From Leptospira levettii (GTDB lineage: Bacteria; Spirochaetota; Leptospiria; Leptospirales; Leptospiraceae): a stretch of 64,000 bases of DNA. The position numbers and the translations under genes were made by a program. Shown in pieces: positions 27,627-39,010 of this stretch (within the stretch, counting starts at the first letter, position 1; the number at the start of each line of letters is the position of its first letter). Location of the stretch: NCBI RefSeq assembly GCF_002812085.1, contig NZ_NPDM01000004.1, positions 186,001 to 250,000 of the forward strand, given 5' to 3'. Below the pieces are notes generated by a model, which made no database searches, had not been told where the DNA came from, and worked only from the letters and a program-made list of their open reading frames with translations.

Positions 27627-29680
27627 TGGGACTCTATCAAGATATAAAGGACAAACAAGAGTTATTTGATGCTGTCCAAAAAAGACTTGGTCCTGAAAAA
27701 GCACAACTCATCGAAAAGGCTTATCACATTGCAGATAAAATGCATGAAGGTCAAAAAAGACTTTCTGGAGAACCGTATATCATCCATCCGATGAATGTTG
27801 CTTCTGTATTGGATGAATTAGGATTGGATGAAAGGGCAATCGCTGCAGGATTATTACATGATGTTGTAGAAGATACAAGTTACACCAAAGAAGATATGGC
27901 AAGAGAATTTGGTGAGGACATTGCCGCTCTTGTAGAAGGTGTTACAAAAATTTCTGAAATTAAATCACAATCAAAAGAAACAGAAGCGGCAGAAAACATT
28001 CGAAAGATGTTACTTGCTACGATTAAAGATGTGCGTGTGATGCTCATCAAACTGGCAGATAAAACACATAATGTCAGAACGTTAAAATTCCAACCTGAAG
28101 AAAAACAGAAACGAATCGCCAAAGAAGTATTGTCATTGTATGCACCTATTGCAGGAAGACTTGGTGTTTATAAGGTAAAATTTGAATTGGAAGATTTAGC
28201 CTTTCAATCTCTGCATCCAGAAGAATACCAAGAAATCAAAAAAAGAGTTTCAGCTAAAAAATCTGAACGTGATGAATACATTGAAAAAATTAAAATTATC
28301 TTAAAACAACGATTAGCAGAGATCAATATTGATGCAAGGATTGACGGAAGGGCAAAACATTTTTATTCAATTTATCGCAAGATGGTAACTAAGGAAAAAT
28401 CTTTTTCAGAAATTTTTGACCTTCGTGCTGTTCGAATCATTGCAAATGAAATTAAAGATTGTTACGGTGTGCTTGGAATTGTACATACCTTATGGACTCC
28501 TATCCCCGGAAGATTCAAAGATTATATTGCCACTCCCAAAACAAACCTTTACCAATCTTTACATACAACTGTGTTTGGACCAGACGGTCGTCCCATGGAA
28601 GTACAAATTCGTACAAAAGAAATGAATGCCATTGCTGAGAATGGTGTTGCGGCTCACTGGGCATACAAAGAATCTACGAACCTTTCCCGTTCTTCTGTAA
28701 TCTTACAAAATGGTGTGGAAAATGCCTTCCGTATGAAGTGGTTGGAGATTTTGAAGTCTTGGCAAGATCCAAGTTTAGATTCAAAAGAATTTATGGAGGA
28801 ACTGCAATACGACCTTCATGAAGATGAGGTTTTTGTTTTCACACCAAAAGGTGAGATCATCGAAATGCCAAAAGGAGCAACGGTTTTAGATTATGCATTT
28901 CGTATCCATACAGACGTTGGCCTTCACGCGCGTGGTGGTAAAGTGAATGGTAGGATGGTTACACTTCGTACGGAATTGAAGTCTGGTGACCAAGTAGAAA
29001 TCATTACAGAAAAAAACTCAAAACCATCGCCAATTTGGCTTAGGATAGTGAAAACCTCTGGCGCCAGACAAAAGTTACGCGCTTATTTTCGAAAACTGCA
29101 AGAAGATTCCCAAAAGGAAACCATTGGCTCTGTCTTAGAAGTCTCAAATCCTGCTATTGATGAAAATACGATCAAAGAAATCAAAAAAGTTAAAATTAAA
29201 AAGCCAACTAAACCTAACCAGAACCAAGAAGAATCAAAAGAGTTTGGGATATCGGTAGCTGGTTGGAATGATGTGCCTGTTCGAGTTGCCTCCTGTTGTA
29301 CGCCAATCCCAGGGGATGAAATCATTGGTTTTATCACCCGTGGAAGAGGGGTAAGTGTTCACAAAAAAGACTGCACCACTGCAACTAAACAGTTAGAGTG
29401 GATGAAAACAATTCCTGTGCGATGGGAGGGACCTGGTGAACCAATCCCAATCCAAATTGAAGTCCGTGCAAAAGACGTACAAGGGATTTATCTATCGATG
29501 GTGGAATCCATTTCGAGTACAGAAACAAATATTTTGGAGGCAGGTGCTTCTTCCCATCCAAATGGAACACTTACCGCCAAATTTATGTTAGAAGTCGATC
29601 ACTTAGACCAACTAAAAGAGATTCTAGAAAATTTGAGAATGATACAAGGTGTTGTGTTTGCCGAAAGGGTTAAAAAATAA
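27626..29680 (+). CDS. Bifunctional (p)ppGpp synthetase/hydrolase (RelA/SpoT homologue)
   Basis: This 684-residue Rsh protein controls the stringent response. The N-terminal HD hydrolase has an intact metal site (GLLHDVVEDT near residue 75). The synthetase domain follows with RIDGRAKHFYSIYRKM and the region of YGVLGIVHTLW, then the TGS domain (VFTPKGEIIEMPKGATVLDYAF) and a C-terminal ACT domain. Both activities therefore look possible. It is coupled to nadC, and its last 11 bases overlap the convergent GH13 gene. Confidence 0.96.
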   Translation: MGLYQDIKDKQELFDAVQKRLGPEKAQLIEKAYHIADKMHEGQKRLSGEPYIIHPMNVASVLDELGLDERAIAAGLLHDVVEDTSYTKEDMAREFGEDIAALVEGVTKISEIKSQSKETEAAENIRKMLLATIKDVRVMLIKLADKTHNVRTLKFQPEEKQKRIAKEVLSLYAPIAGRLGVYKVKFELEDLAFQSLHPEEYQEIKKRVSAKKSERDEYIEKIKIILKQRLAEINIDARIDGRAKHFYSIYRKMVTKEKSFSEIFDLRAVRIIANEIKDCYGVLGIVHTLWTPIPGRFKDYIATPKTNLYQSLHTTVFGPDGRPMEVQIRTKEMNAIAENGVAAHWAYKESTNLSRSSVILQNGVENAFRMKWLEILKSWQDPSLDSKEFMEELQYDLHEDEVFVFTPKGEIIEMPKGATVLDYAFRIHTDVGLHARGGKVNGRMVTLRTELKSGDQVEIITEKNSKPSPIWLRIVKTSGARQKLRAYFRKLQEDSQKETIGSVLEVSNPAIDENTIKEIKKVKIKKPTKPNQNQEESKEFGISVAGWNDVPVRVASCCTPIPGDEIIGFITRGRGVSVHKKDCTTATKQLEWMKTIPVRWEGPGEPIPIQIEVRAKDVQGIYLSMVESISSTETNILEAGASSHPNGTLTAKFMLEVDHLDQLKEILENLRMIQGVVFAERVKK

Positions 29681-31076
29681 ACCACTGTATCTCGTTCGGT
29701 TCTAGTTTAAAATACATTCCTTCTTTTTGTGGTTTGCCTTGGGGGTAAATCTGATTGGAAACAATATCTTTTAAAGTTTCTCTATACGAAATTTTTTCCT
29801 CATAAGGAATCCATCCAGAACAAGATACCTGTTGATAATTCCATAGGAAAAGTTCTGTTTGAGTGTCTGAGATGAGTAAACGCATAAAGACAGGTAATTG
29901 GTTCATTTCCGTATAATTTAAAGTTTGGTATTCCAACACTTTGGACCGTTTGGAAAGAATGGCAAATGCTCTTTTGTAAAAATCTTCTATCTCAATGTCA
30001 GGTGATTCTTCATCTACATTTTTCATCTGGACAGGTATTTTTTTGAGACAACCAATTTCTTGGCCATCAAAGAGAAGTAAGATTCCAGGTAAACTCGATA
30101 ATAAACTAAAATATGTTTTAGAATGTTCACCAAACGTAAGTTTTGCTCTGTTTTCGTCGTGATTTTCCAAAAAACGAATTAAGTTTGGTTTTGATATCTG
30201 TCCCGATTCATTTGAAATGACTTCGGCTACTTGATCTAATCTATGATGCACCAATTCGTCATATAGTGATTTATCATAAGTTGCATCAAAACCAAGCGAA
30301 CGTAATGTCCCATCTAATCCCCAATACACTTCTGCATAAAATCGAAAATCAGGAAATTCACTTTTGACAGAGTATATCACATTTTCCCAATGGTATACGG
30401 ATTTTTTCCCATGTGTTCTTTCAAAAACATCAGGTAAAGGTAACATTGCCATATCGCATCTAACACCATCGCAGTGTTTTGCGATCGTTTTTAATATTTG
30501 AATGTGGTAATTTTCAACTTCAGGGTTTGAAAAATCCCATTGGATAGTGTCCGTCCAGCCATCAAAATAAGGATCTTTTCCATGTTTGTAACAATTTCCA
30601 TTGGGATGTAAAAAACTATTTTTATCTTGTTCGGAATGGATGGATTGTAAAAATAAATTTGGAAATTGGGAAACCAGAGGTGAATCAATTGCCATATGAT
30701 TGGGTACAAAATCGAGAATCAGTTTTTTGTTTTTGGATCGGAACCATTCGTATATGACTGTTAGGTCTGTATCTCCACCGATCAAAGGGTCCAAGTTGTA
30801 TTCATAAATGGAATAGGGAGATCCGTATATATCTTTGTTTGTAAGTTGTGACCTGACAGATTGGTAACCTGGTTGTAGTTCAGGCATTGTTTGTGCGATT
30901 CTTTGTGAGCTTGGGCTATTTTTCCAAACTCCCATAAGCCATATTTCATCTGCCCAAACAAAGGGAGTTTTTTTTTCTAATTCATTGAAAATCGCAGGAA
31001 GATGTTCCCCCTTTTTTCCACAAAAAAGCCTTGAGCCTATCTCGTACAAATGGATTTGATGGAAGGGATGTTTCAT
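29670..31076 (-). CDS. GH13 (alpha-amylase family) glycoside hydrolase or transferase
   Basis: The 468-residue protein has the four conserved GH13 regions in order: FVPNHMAID, GVRCDMAML with the nucleophile Asp, FYAEVYWG with the acid/base Glu, and LENHDENR with the stabilising Asp. No signal peptide is present, so it acts in the cytoplasm on an alpha-glucan or a related sugar. The exact activity (amylase, trehalose or sucrose-type) cannot be told. The start region overlaps the upstream frame of the divergent solute-binding gene, and the end overlaps rel by 11 bases. Confidence 0.9.
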   Translation of the reverse strand: MKHPFHQIHLYEIGSRLFCGKKGEHLPAIFNELEKKTPFVWADEIWLMGVWKNSPSSQRIAQTMPELQPGYQSVRSQLTNKDIYGSPYSIYEYNLDPLIGGDTDLTVIYEWFRSKNKKLILDFVPNHMAIDSPLVSQFPNLFLQSIHSEQDKNSFLHPNGNCYKHGKDPYFDGWTDTIQWDFSNPEVENYHIQILKTIAKHCDGVRCDMAMLPLPDVFERTHGKKSVYHWENVIYSVKSEFPDFRFYAEVYWGLDGTLRSLGFDATYDKSLYDELVHHRLDQVAEVISNESGQISKPNLIRFLENHDENRAKLTFGEHSKTYFSLLSSLPGILLLFDGQEIGCLKKIPVQMKNVDEESPDIEIEDFYKRAFAILSKRSKVLEYQTLNYTEMNQLPVFMRLLISDTQTELFLWNYQQVSCSGWIPYEEKISYRETLKDIVSNQIYPQGKPQKEGMYFKLEPNEIQWFIF

Positions 31077-31094
31077 AAATTAGTTCAATACCCT

Positions 31095-32915
31095 ATGGTT
31101 CGTTCCCAAGTAATCAAGTTTGTTTTGGTGGGTTTTACCTGTCTTTTACCAATTCTATTGTTTCAAAATTGTTCAGAAGAGGACAATAAAGAAAGTCTGA
31201 GTCGTGTGGTTGACCTTCCTTGGGAAGGAGATCCAAACTCCATACCTAAAGCCTTACAAGTGAAAAATCCTGTCGCAGACCCAAAGGCAAAAAAGGGAGG
31301 TAGGATACGGATCTACTCTCACCAATTTCCAAAATCATTGAATTATTACTTAGACCAGTTTACTACGACTGCAAGAATCTTTACAAGTTTATACGAACCT
31401 CTTACAGCCTATCATCCACTTACATTGGAAACCATTCCACACCTTGCTAAAGAATGGAAAATTTCTCCAGACAAAAAGAAATTCACTTTTTATTTAGATC
31501 CCAATGCACGTTGGTCAGATGGTAAACCTGTTACAGCAGATGATGTTATTTTTACCTATGAAACGATAATGAATCCGAAAAATGGAACTGCAGTATTCCG
31601 GATTTCTCTCTCTCGTTTTTTGAAACCAATTAAGGTCGATGACCTAACGGTTGTTTTTGAAGCAAAAGAAGTTCATTGGAATAATTTTAATGATATCGCA
31701 TCGTCCATCTTCATTTTACCAAAACATCATTTTGAAGGGAAAGACTTTAATAAAGAAAATATGGAATTCCCAATCGTTTCTGGTCCATATAAAATAACAG
31801 AAGTCAAGAAAAACCGATACATCAAATTGGAAAGAAGAGGAGATTGGTGGCAAAGAGCATATCCATTTAACGAAGGTCGAAACAATTTTGATCAAATTGT
31901 ATACAAAGTTTATAACGAAGAAGCCGTAGCTTTACAAGCATTCAAAAAAGGTGATATAGACATTTATCCTGTTTACTCTGCATTTGTATGGGTAGAAGAA
32001 GCAAAAGGGGAAGCATTTGATCAAAATTGGATTGCTAAACAAAGGATTTTTAATTTAAAACCAATTGGATTCCAAGGTTGGGCAATGAACGCTCGGCGAT
32101 CTATCTTCGCTGATAAACGAGTGAGAGAAGCAATGAACTTACTTGTAGATCGTAAATTAATGATCGATAAACTAGCGTATGGTGAATATGATCCAACAAA
32201 TAGTTATTATCCAGATTTTTATTTAGGTGGTGAGAAAAATCCAAACACTCCAACAGAGTTTAATATTGAAAAGGCAAGAAAATTACTTGCGGAAGCTGGT
32301 TGGAAACCTAACTCAGAAGGAATTTTGGAAAAAGATGGAAAACCATTCCAATTTTCAATCCTTGATCGAGATAAAAAAACAGAAAAATATTTTACAGTGT
32401 TTCTTGAGAAAGCCAAAGAAGTGGGAATCCGAGCATCGATTGATACATTGGATTTAGCTGCTTGGAGTGAACGTGTCGATAAATATGATTTTGATATGAC
32501 TTGGGCTGCTTGGGGGTCAGGTATATTTAAAGATCCTGAATCACAATGGTTATCAAAGTATGCAGATGAAGAAGGGCAACCCAATTTACCTGGACTAAAA
32601 ATACCAGAGGTAGACAAACTCATTGAAAAACAAAAAACTGAATTTTCAGTTTCCAAACGAAATGAAATTCTTAAACAAATTGATCGAATTGTATATAAAG
32701 AATATCCTTATGTATTACTCTGGCATTTGCCAAGCACACGACTTTTATATTGGCAAAAATACGGAATGCCTAGTTTACCACTTGGTAAATATGGAGATGA
32801 AAGTTTTTCATCTGACTATTGGTGGTATGATGAAGAGAAAGATAAAAAATTAACAGAAAGCCTTTCTAAAAAAGAAAAGTTCTTAGATTACGAAGCCATT
32901 GTTCGTTGGAAATAA
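31095..32915 (+). CDS. Family 5 solute-binding lipoprotein (oligopeptide-type ABC transporter)
   Basis: This is an extracytoplasmic binding protein of the OppA/DppA family (SBP_bac_5) with a lipoprotein signal peptide ending in LLFQNC. Family features include LYEPLTAY, KKFTFYLDPNARWSDGKPVTADDV cut here as WSDGKPVTADDVIFTYE, and FDMTWAAWGSG. In-frame ATGs occur at 31050, 31059, 31068 and 31095; I choose 31095 because it gives a normal signal peptide, but none has a clear ribosome-binding site. No permease or ATPase genes are adjacent, so it must work with a transporter encoded elsewhere. The downstream gene begins 9 bases later. Confidence 0.9.
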   Translation: MVRSQVIKFVLVGFTCLLPILLFQNCSEEDNKESLSRVVDLPWEGDPNSIPKALQVKNPVADPKAKKGGRIRIYSHQFPKSLNYYLDQFTTTARIFTSLYEPLTAYHPLTLETIPHLAKEWKISPDKKKFTFYLDPNARWSDGKPVTADDVIFTYETIMNPKNGTAVFRISLSRFLKPIKVDDLTVVFEAKEVHWNNFNDIASSIFILPKHHFEGKDFNKENMEFPIVSGPYKITEVKKNRYIKLERRGDWWQRAYPFNEGRNNFDQIVYKVYNEEAVALQAFKKGDIDIYPVYSAFVWVEEAKGEAFDQNWIAKQRIFNLKPIGFQGWAMNARRSIFADKRVREAMNLLVDRKLMIDKLAYGEYDPTNSYYPDFYLGGEKNPNTPTEFNIEKARKLLAEAGWKPNSEGILEKDGKPFQFSILDRDKKTEKYFTVFLEKAKEVGIRASIDTLDLAAWSERVDKYDFDMTWAAWGSGIFKDPESQWLSKYADEEGQPNLPGLKIPEVDKLIEKQKTEFSVSKRNEILKQIDRIVYKEYPYVLLWHLPSTRLLYWQKYGMPSLPLGKYGDESFSSDYWWYDEEKDKKLTESLSKKEKFLDYEAIVRWK

Positions 32916-32924
32916 ACTTAGTTA

Positions 32925-34007
32925 GTGGCAGATAAAAAAGGACCAATCAAAGGGATTCGCGATCGGATCTCACAACTTTGGAATCAATATCCTAGTTGGG
33001 GGAAAATTCCTCAATTTTTGGAATTGTTAGAGAAGGGCCTCGACAAAGAGCTGTTTGTTGACCCAAATAAAAATGAAGAACCCATTCCACTGGAAGACCT
33101 ACCAGTGGATGAAGTTCTCCGGAAGTCCGGTTTTATTCGGAATTTATACGAAAGGTTATTTCCTGTTTCACATGTCTTTCGAATGACCTTCCGTTATAAT
33201 CGTGAATTTTTAGATAATTTTATGCCTCTATCCTTAAATGATTATATAGGACGTGGTTCTTATAAATTTGTTTATAAACTTCCTTGGAACCAAGTTGTCA
33301 AAATTGGAAAATCAAAATTACCTTCCGATGTGATCTTTGGCTCCTTATTTAAAGAAGTAGGAAGAGATTTATCTAGATTTTTAAAACCAGAGGAAATTGA
33401 ACTTAGAGATTTTTTAAAAAAACAAACTTTCCGCGATTCCAAAAAAGATGAAATTGATTTTAAGTTCAAACGATTGGGATTGGAAAGGTTACATTATTGG
33501 AAATTAAAATCGCTGATTCCTGATTTAGTTGTACCCACTCGTTTTTTTATGGGATTACGAATGAGGAAAAATCCATTTGGAATTCCAAATGTCACTCTTA
33601 CACCATGTGACCAACAACCCCTTCTTGCAGGGAAACATTTAAAAGAATTTACCATCCGTAATGAAAAATTAGACCAAAATCCGATTTTGGATAAACTATT
33701 CCCAAAATGGAAATTAAATTTTGATTCGCATCGGTTTGGAGTGATTTCCAAATCAAAACTCAAAAAAATTGCAGTAGATTTTAATCGTGTGATTGAAGTC
33801 ACAAAGTATTTGGCGGAAGAAGAAAAATTAATATTTGATATTCATGCAGAAAACATCATCATCACTTTACCTGATTTTGAATTAAAAATTTTTGACTTTC
33901 ATGTGTTTGATGACTATCTTTATGAACCTTCGTTAGAAAATCCTACTCCCGAGATGGACCACATCAAAATCATTGAAGAGTTTATCAAATCATTTGAATT
34001 GGATTAG
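32925..34007 (+). CDS. Protein-kinase-like (PKL) fold protein, uncharacterised
   Basis: I know no characterised homologue of this 360-residue protein, but it has the catalytic skeleton of the protein-kinase/aminoglycoside-kinase fold. There is a glycine-rich loop YIGRGSYKFVYK (107-118), a VVK motif with K126, a catalytic loop FDIHAEN with D305 and N310 five residues apart, and FDFH with D324 in the DFG position, 14 after N310. The N-terminal 100 residues and an insert at about 160-280 are unassigned. It could phosphorylate a protein, sugar or lipid. The start is GTG at 32925. It lies between the solute-binding protein and a GT-C glycosyltransferase (3-base gap), so an envelope-sugar substrate is a reasonable guess. 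Confidence 0.65.
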   Translation: MADKKGPIKGIRDRISQLWNQYPSWGKIPQFLELLEKGLDKELFVDPNKNEEPIPLEDLPVDEVLRKSGFIRNLYERLFPVSHVFRMTFRYNREFLDNFMPLSLNDYIGRGSYKFVYKLPWNQVVKIGKSKLPSDVIFGSLFKEVGRDLSRFLKPEEIELRDFLKKQTFRDSKKDEIDFKFKRLGLERLHYWKLKSLIPDLVVPTRFFMGLRMRKNPFGIPNVTLTPCDQQPLLAGKHLKEFTIRNEKLDQNPILDKLFPKWKLNFDSHRFGVISKSKLKKIAVDFNRVIEVTKYLAEEEKLIFDIHAENIIITLPDFELKIFDFHVFDDYLYEPSLENPTPEMDHIKIIEEFIKSFELD

Positions 34008-34010
34008 TTC

Positions 34011-35579
34011 ATGTTTGATTTAAAACGTAATTTTATTTTTTATTATCTTTTAGTTGCCCTAGTGTTTTTGTATGCTATTTACCAAGCATACCACTGGAGG
34101 TGGATTTGTGATGATGCCTACATAAGTTTTGTGTATGCTAGAAATTTATGGGAAGGGAATGGTTTGGTTTTTAATCTTGGGGAAAAAGTAGAAGGTTATA
34201 CAAACTTTCTCTGGACCCTTTATTTATCCTTTGGTTATTTTGTAGGTATCAAACCGCAGCTCTTATCAGTATTCACTGGAATCTTTTTTTACATTCTATT
34301 GTTGTGTTTGTTTTTTGATGCTGAAAATAAAATTTCCTTTGGTAATGTTTACCCACTCCTCATTGTCCATTTGGCATTTTTATTTCACTTGTACATATTT
34401 GCGAGTTCGGGATTGGAAACATCTCTATTTACTTTTTTTTTGAGTTGGGGATTGTTACTTTGGGAAAAACAAAACAAACGTGTGTTTGTTGTATTTTTAA
34501 TAACATCACTTTTTCGGCCTGAAGGCGCTTTGTTTTTGGTTTTCGCATCTCTGGATTGGATACGAAAGAAACAGTATAAGGAACCTATTTTTTTTGGTGT
34601 TTTGTTCTTATTTTTTTGTGGGTTACGATTTTTCTATTACGAAGATTTTTTTCCAAATACCTTTTATGCTAAAGGGAATAAAGGATGGTATTTTTCACAA
34701 GGATTCTATTATCTTTTGTATTTCTTAAAATCGTATCCATTGTTTCCGTTTGTAATTCTCCTCACTGGTATTCAGATCTTTCATATTTTTCAGACAAAAA
34801 GAGAAAATCGGCTCCTTGTTCATTCAATCTTACTTTATATCATCTATGTATTGTATGTCGGTGGTGACTTTATGGGGAACCGGTTTTGGATTCCGATTTT
34901 ACCTTTTGTCTCTTATTTGGCATTCCAAAGGATACAGTTTTGGACAACTGAATCTCAAATTGAATCCAATCAAAAATCTCGTTTTTATCAAATATATGCT
35001 AAAAATTCGATTTTATTTGGCTTACTCTTTCTCCTTTCTTCTGCGATTTATACCGACCCATTAAAATCCGATGGCAAACGTGTTCCTGATTGGCACGGAA
35101 TTGGGGAAGAACGAATGTTTTATGAACAACATTTAATGGATGAGAGTGGGTATGATGATGGTGCTTTAGAGAAGTTTCGTGTGGCCTTTTTTGGAGCACA
35201 GGCACATTTTATTTATTATTTAAGACCCAATTTTTCGTTTGAAGCAGAGTCAGGGCTTACCGATAAACTTTTTGCAAAAAAACAAATCGATGTTAGGGGA
35301 AGAGTCGGTCACGAAACAAAACTTTCTTATGATGATTTAAATTCTCGTAAAATTGATCTATTGCTCGATAATCGACTGCCTGAATTAGATCTTCCATTTG
35401 TTACTTATACCTGGCGTTCTTTACCACTGAAGTTTTATATTTGGAATTATGATCCAATTAAAATGAAACTACTTTGCCAAAGAAAGGATTGGAATTGTGA
35501 AGATTTAATAAAACGGTTTTTATCACAGGGTTTGGATTTAAATCAAACAGTATTCTTTGGGAAAAACGATTCAAAATGA
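34011..35579 (+). CDS. GT-C-type membrane glycosyltransferase
   Basis: The 522-residue polytopic protein has about nine to eleven membrane helices. Its first periplasmic loop, ICDDAYISFVYARNLWEGNGLVFN followed by EKVEGYTNFLW (broken here), carries the DD acidic motif of GT-C enzymes that use polyprenyl-phosphate sugar donors (PMT/ArnT/Aft relatives). The C-terminal 150 residues are probably periplasmic. It likely transfers a sugar to an envelope polymer, lipid A or protein; the acceptor is unknown. It overlaps pgeF by 4 bases and follows the kinase-like gene by 3. Confidence 0.8.
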   Translation: MFDLKRNFIFYYLLVALVFLYAIYQAYHWRWICDDAYISFVYARNLWEGNGLVFNLGEKVEGYTNFLWTLYLSFGYFVGIKPQLLSVFTGIFFYILLLCLFFDAENKISFGNVYPLLIVHLAFLFHLYIFASSGLETSLFTFFLSWGLLLWEKQNKRVFVVFLITSLFRPEGALFLVFASLDWIRKKQYKEPIFFGVLFLFFCGLRFFYYEDFFPNTFYAKGNKGWYFSQGFYYLLYFLKSYPLFPFVILLTGIQIFHIFQTKRENRLLVHSILLYIIYVLYVGGDFMGNRFWIPILPFVSYLAFQRIQFWTTESQIESNQKSRFYQIYAKNSILFGLLFLLSSAIYTDPLKSDGKRVPDWHGIGEERMFYEQHLMDESGYDDGALEKFRVAFFGAQAHFIYYLRPNFSFEAESGLTDKLFAKKQIDVRGRVGHETKLSYDDLNSRKIDLLLDNRLPELDLPFVTYTWRSLPLKFYIWNYDPIKMKLLCQRKDWNCEDLIKRFLSQGLDLNQTVFFGKNDSK

Positions 35580-36310
35580 AACAATCTGTATTCGTTTCGT
35601 ATGGAAAGATTACCTATGGCACTTTCGGGAAAGAAGAACTCCTAAATACGAGCTCGGAAAACCAAATGTTTCCCAAAACAGCCAAGGATTGGCTCCTATA
35701 TACGAAAGAGGTTTTTTCTAAAACCTATTCAAATCCAACGTATCAGATCCATACTTTAGGCCAAGTTCATGGTGCTCATATTGAAAGGATTCCTTCTGAA
35801 ACAAATCACAATCCAGTTTTAGAAATAAAAGAGGGAGACGGACTATTTTCATCACAAAAAAACCAAGTTTTAGTTGTGAGAACTGCAGATTGTGTGCCAG
35901 TATTCCTTTATTCCACAAAACGTCCGTTTGTTTCTATCCTCCATTCAGGTTGGAAAGGTACAAGTTTAGGAATTACTGAGAAAATGATCGAAAAACTGAT
36001 CAGTGATGGTTATTCGTTTGAGGAATTGGTTCTCGAACTAGGGCCTTATATCCAAAGAACCCATTATGAAGTGGGAGAAGATGTTGCTGTTTTATTTGCT
36101 GAATTAGGAATTGATGTATGTATACCCAAAGGAGGTGGTAAGTATCTTTTGGATGTAGGACTTGCAATTTCTAAGAGAGTGGAAGAGCGGTTTGGTGGGA
36201 ACATCCGAATTGTCAATCAACATACAGATGTGTTCCAAAGCCCTCTTTACTTTAGTCATAGGACCAAAGAAGAGGGTCGGAATTTGAACTTTATACTTTG
36301 GGAATCTTAA
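35576..36310 (+). CDS. pgeF: PgeF/YfiH-family purine nucleoside phosphorylase-like (polyphenol oxidase family) protein
   Basis: The 244-residue protein is a DUF152/YfiH member. It has RTADCVPVFLY and SILHSGWKGT, giving the conserved Cys and His of the zinc site, plus LGPYIQRTHYEVGEDV and the C-terminal SHRTKEEGRNLNFI. Members have been described as peptidoglycan editing factors that remove misincorporated L-Ser precursors and as purine nucleoside phosphorylases. The start overlaps the GT-C gene (ATGA), and the end overlaps the convergent receiver gene by 20 bases. Confidence 0.92.
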   Translation: MKQSVFVSYGKITYGTFGKEELLNTSSENQMFPKTAKDWLLYTKEVFSKTYSNPTYQIHTLGQVHGAHIERIPSETNHNPVLEIKEGDGLFSSQKNQVLVVRTADCVPVFLYSTKRPFVSILHSGWKGTSLGITEKMIEKLISDGYSFEELVLELGPYIQRTHYEVGEDVAVLFAELGIDVCIPKGGGKYLLDVGLAISKRVEERFGGNIRIVNQHTDVFQSPLYFSHRTKEEGRNLNFILWES

Positions 36311-36701
36311 TCAACGTTTCTTTGATTTTTTCTAAGATTTTTTCACGTTTGATCGGTTTTACGATATAGTCCATTGCACCGTTTTCTAACAGTGCTTTGA
36401 TGACGGAAGGAGTGTTTTCTTCCGAGATAAAAAGAATCCTCGGTAATACTCCCATTTCTTTCATGTCCCAAAATGCAGCATAACCATCTACTTCTGGTAA
36501 AAAGATTTCAATGGTGACAAGGTCAATTTGTTGGCGATTTTCCTTGTACAGTTTAAGAAGTTCTTTTCCCGTTTCCGCAATTCCGATGATTTTGAATCCT
36601 TCTGATTCCAAAATCTGTTGGAGTTGTTTCGACTGAAATTTGGAATTCTCAGCAATGAGAATCTGATATGGTCTACCTGTCGGTCCTATGCCTGCTTGCA
36701 T
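36291..36701 (-). CDS. Atypical single-domain response regulator (Glu at the phospho-Asp site)
   Basis: The 136-residue protein is only a receiver domain. The phosphoacceptor position reads LVTIEIFLPEVDG, so Asp is replaced by Glu (E65). The N-terminal acidic pair is reduced to E18-N19 (LIAENS). The switch Ser (FISEE, S93) and the Lys (YIVKP, K115) are kept. Glu at this site often mimics the phosphorylated state, so the protein may act constitutively or sense something other than phosphate. It is the last gene of the pgm-argD-leuB run, 15 bases after leuB. Its target is unknown. Confidence 0.85.
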   Translation of the reverse strand: MQAGIGPTGRPYQILIAENSKFQSKQLQQILESEGFKIIGIAETGKELLKLYKENRQQIDLVTIEIFLPEVDGYAAFWDMKEMGVLPRILFISEENTPSVIKALLENGAMDYIVKPIKREKILEKIKETLIKIPKV

Positions 36702-36716
36702 GATGTTCTACGTACC

Positions 36717-39006
<2,290 letters not shown>

Positions 39007-39010
<4 letters not shown>

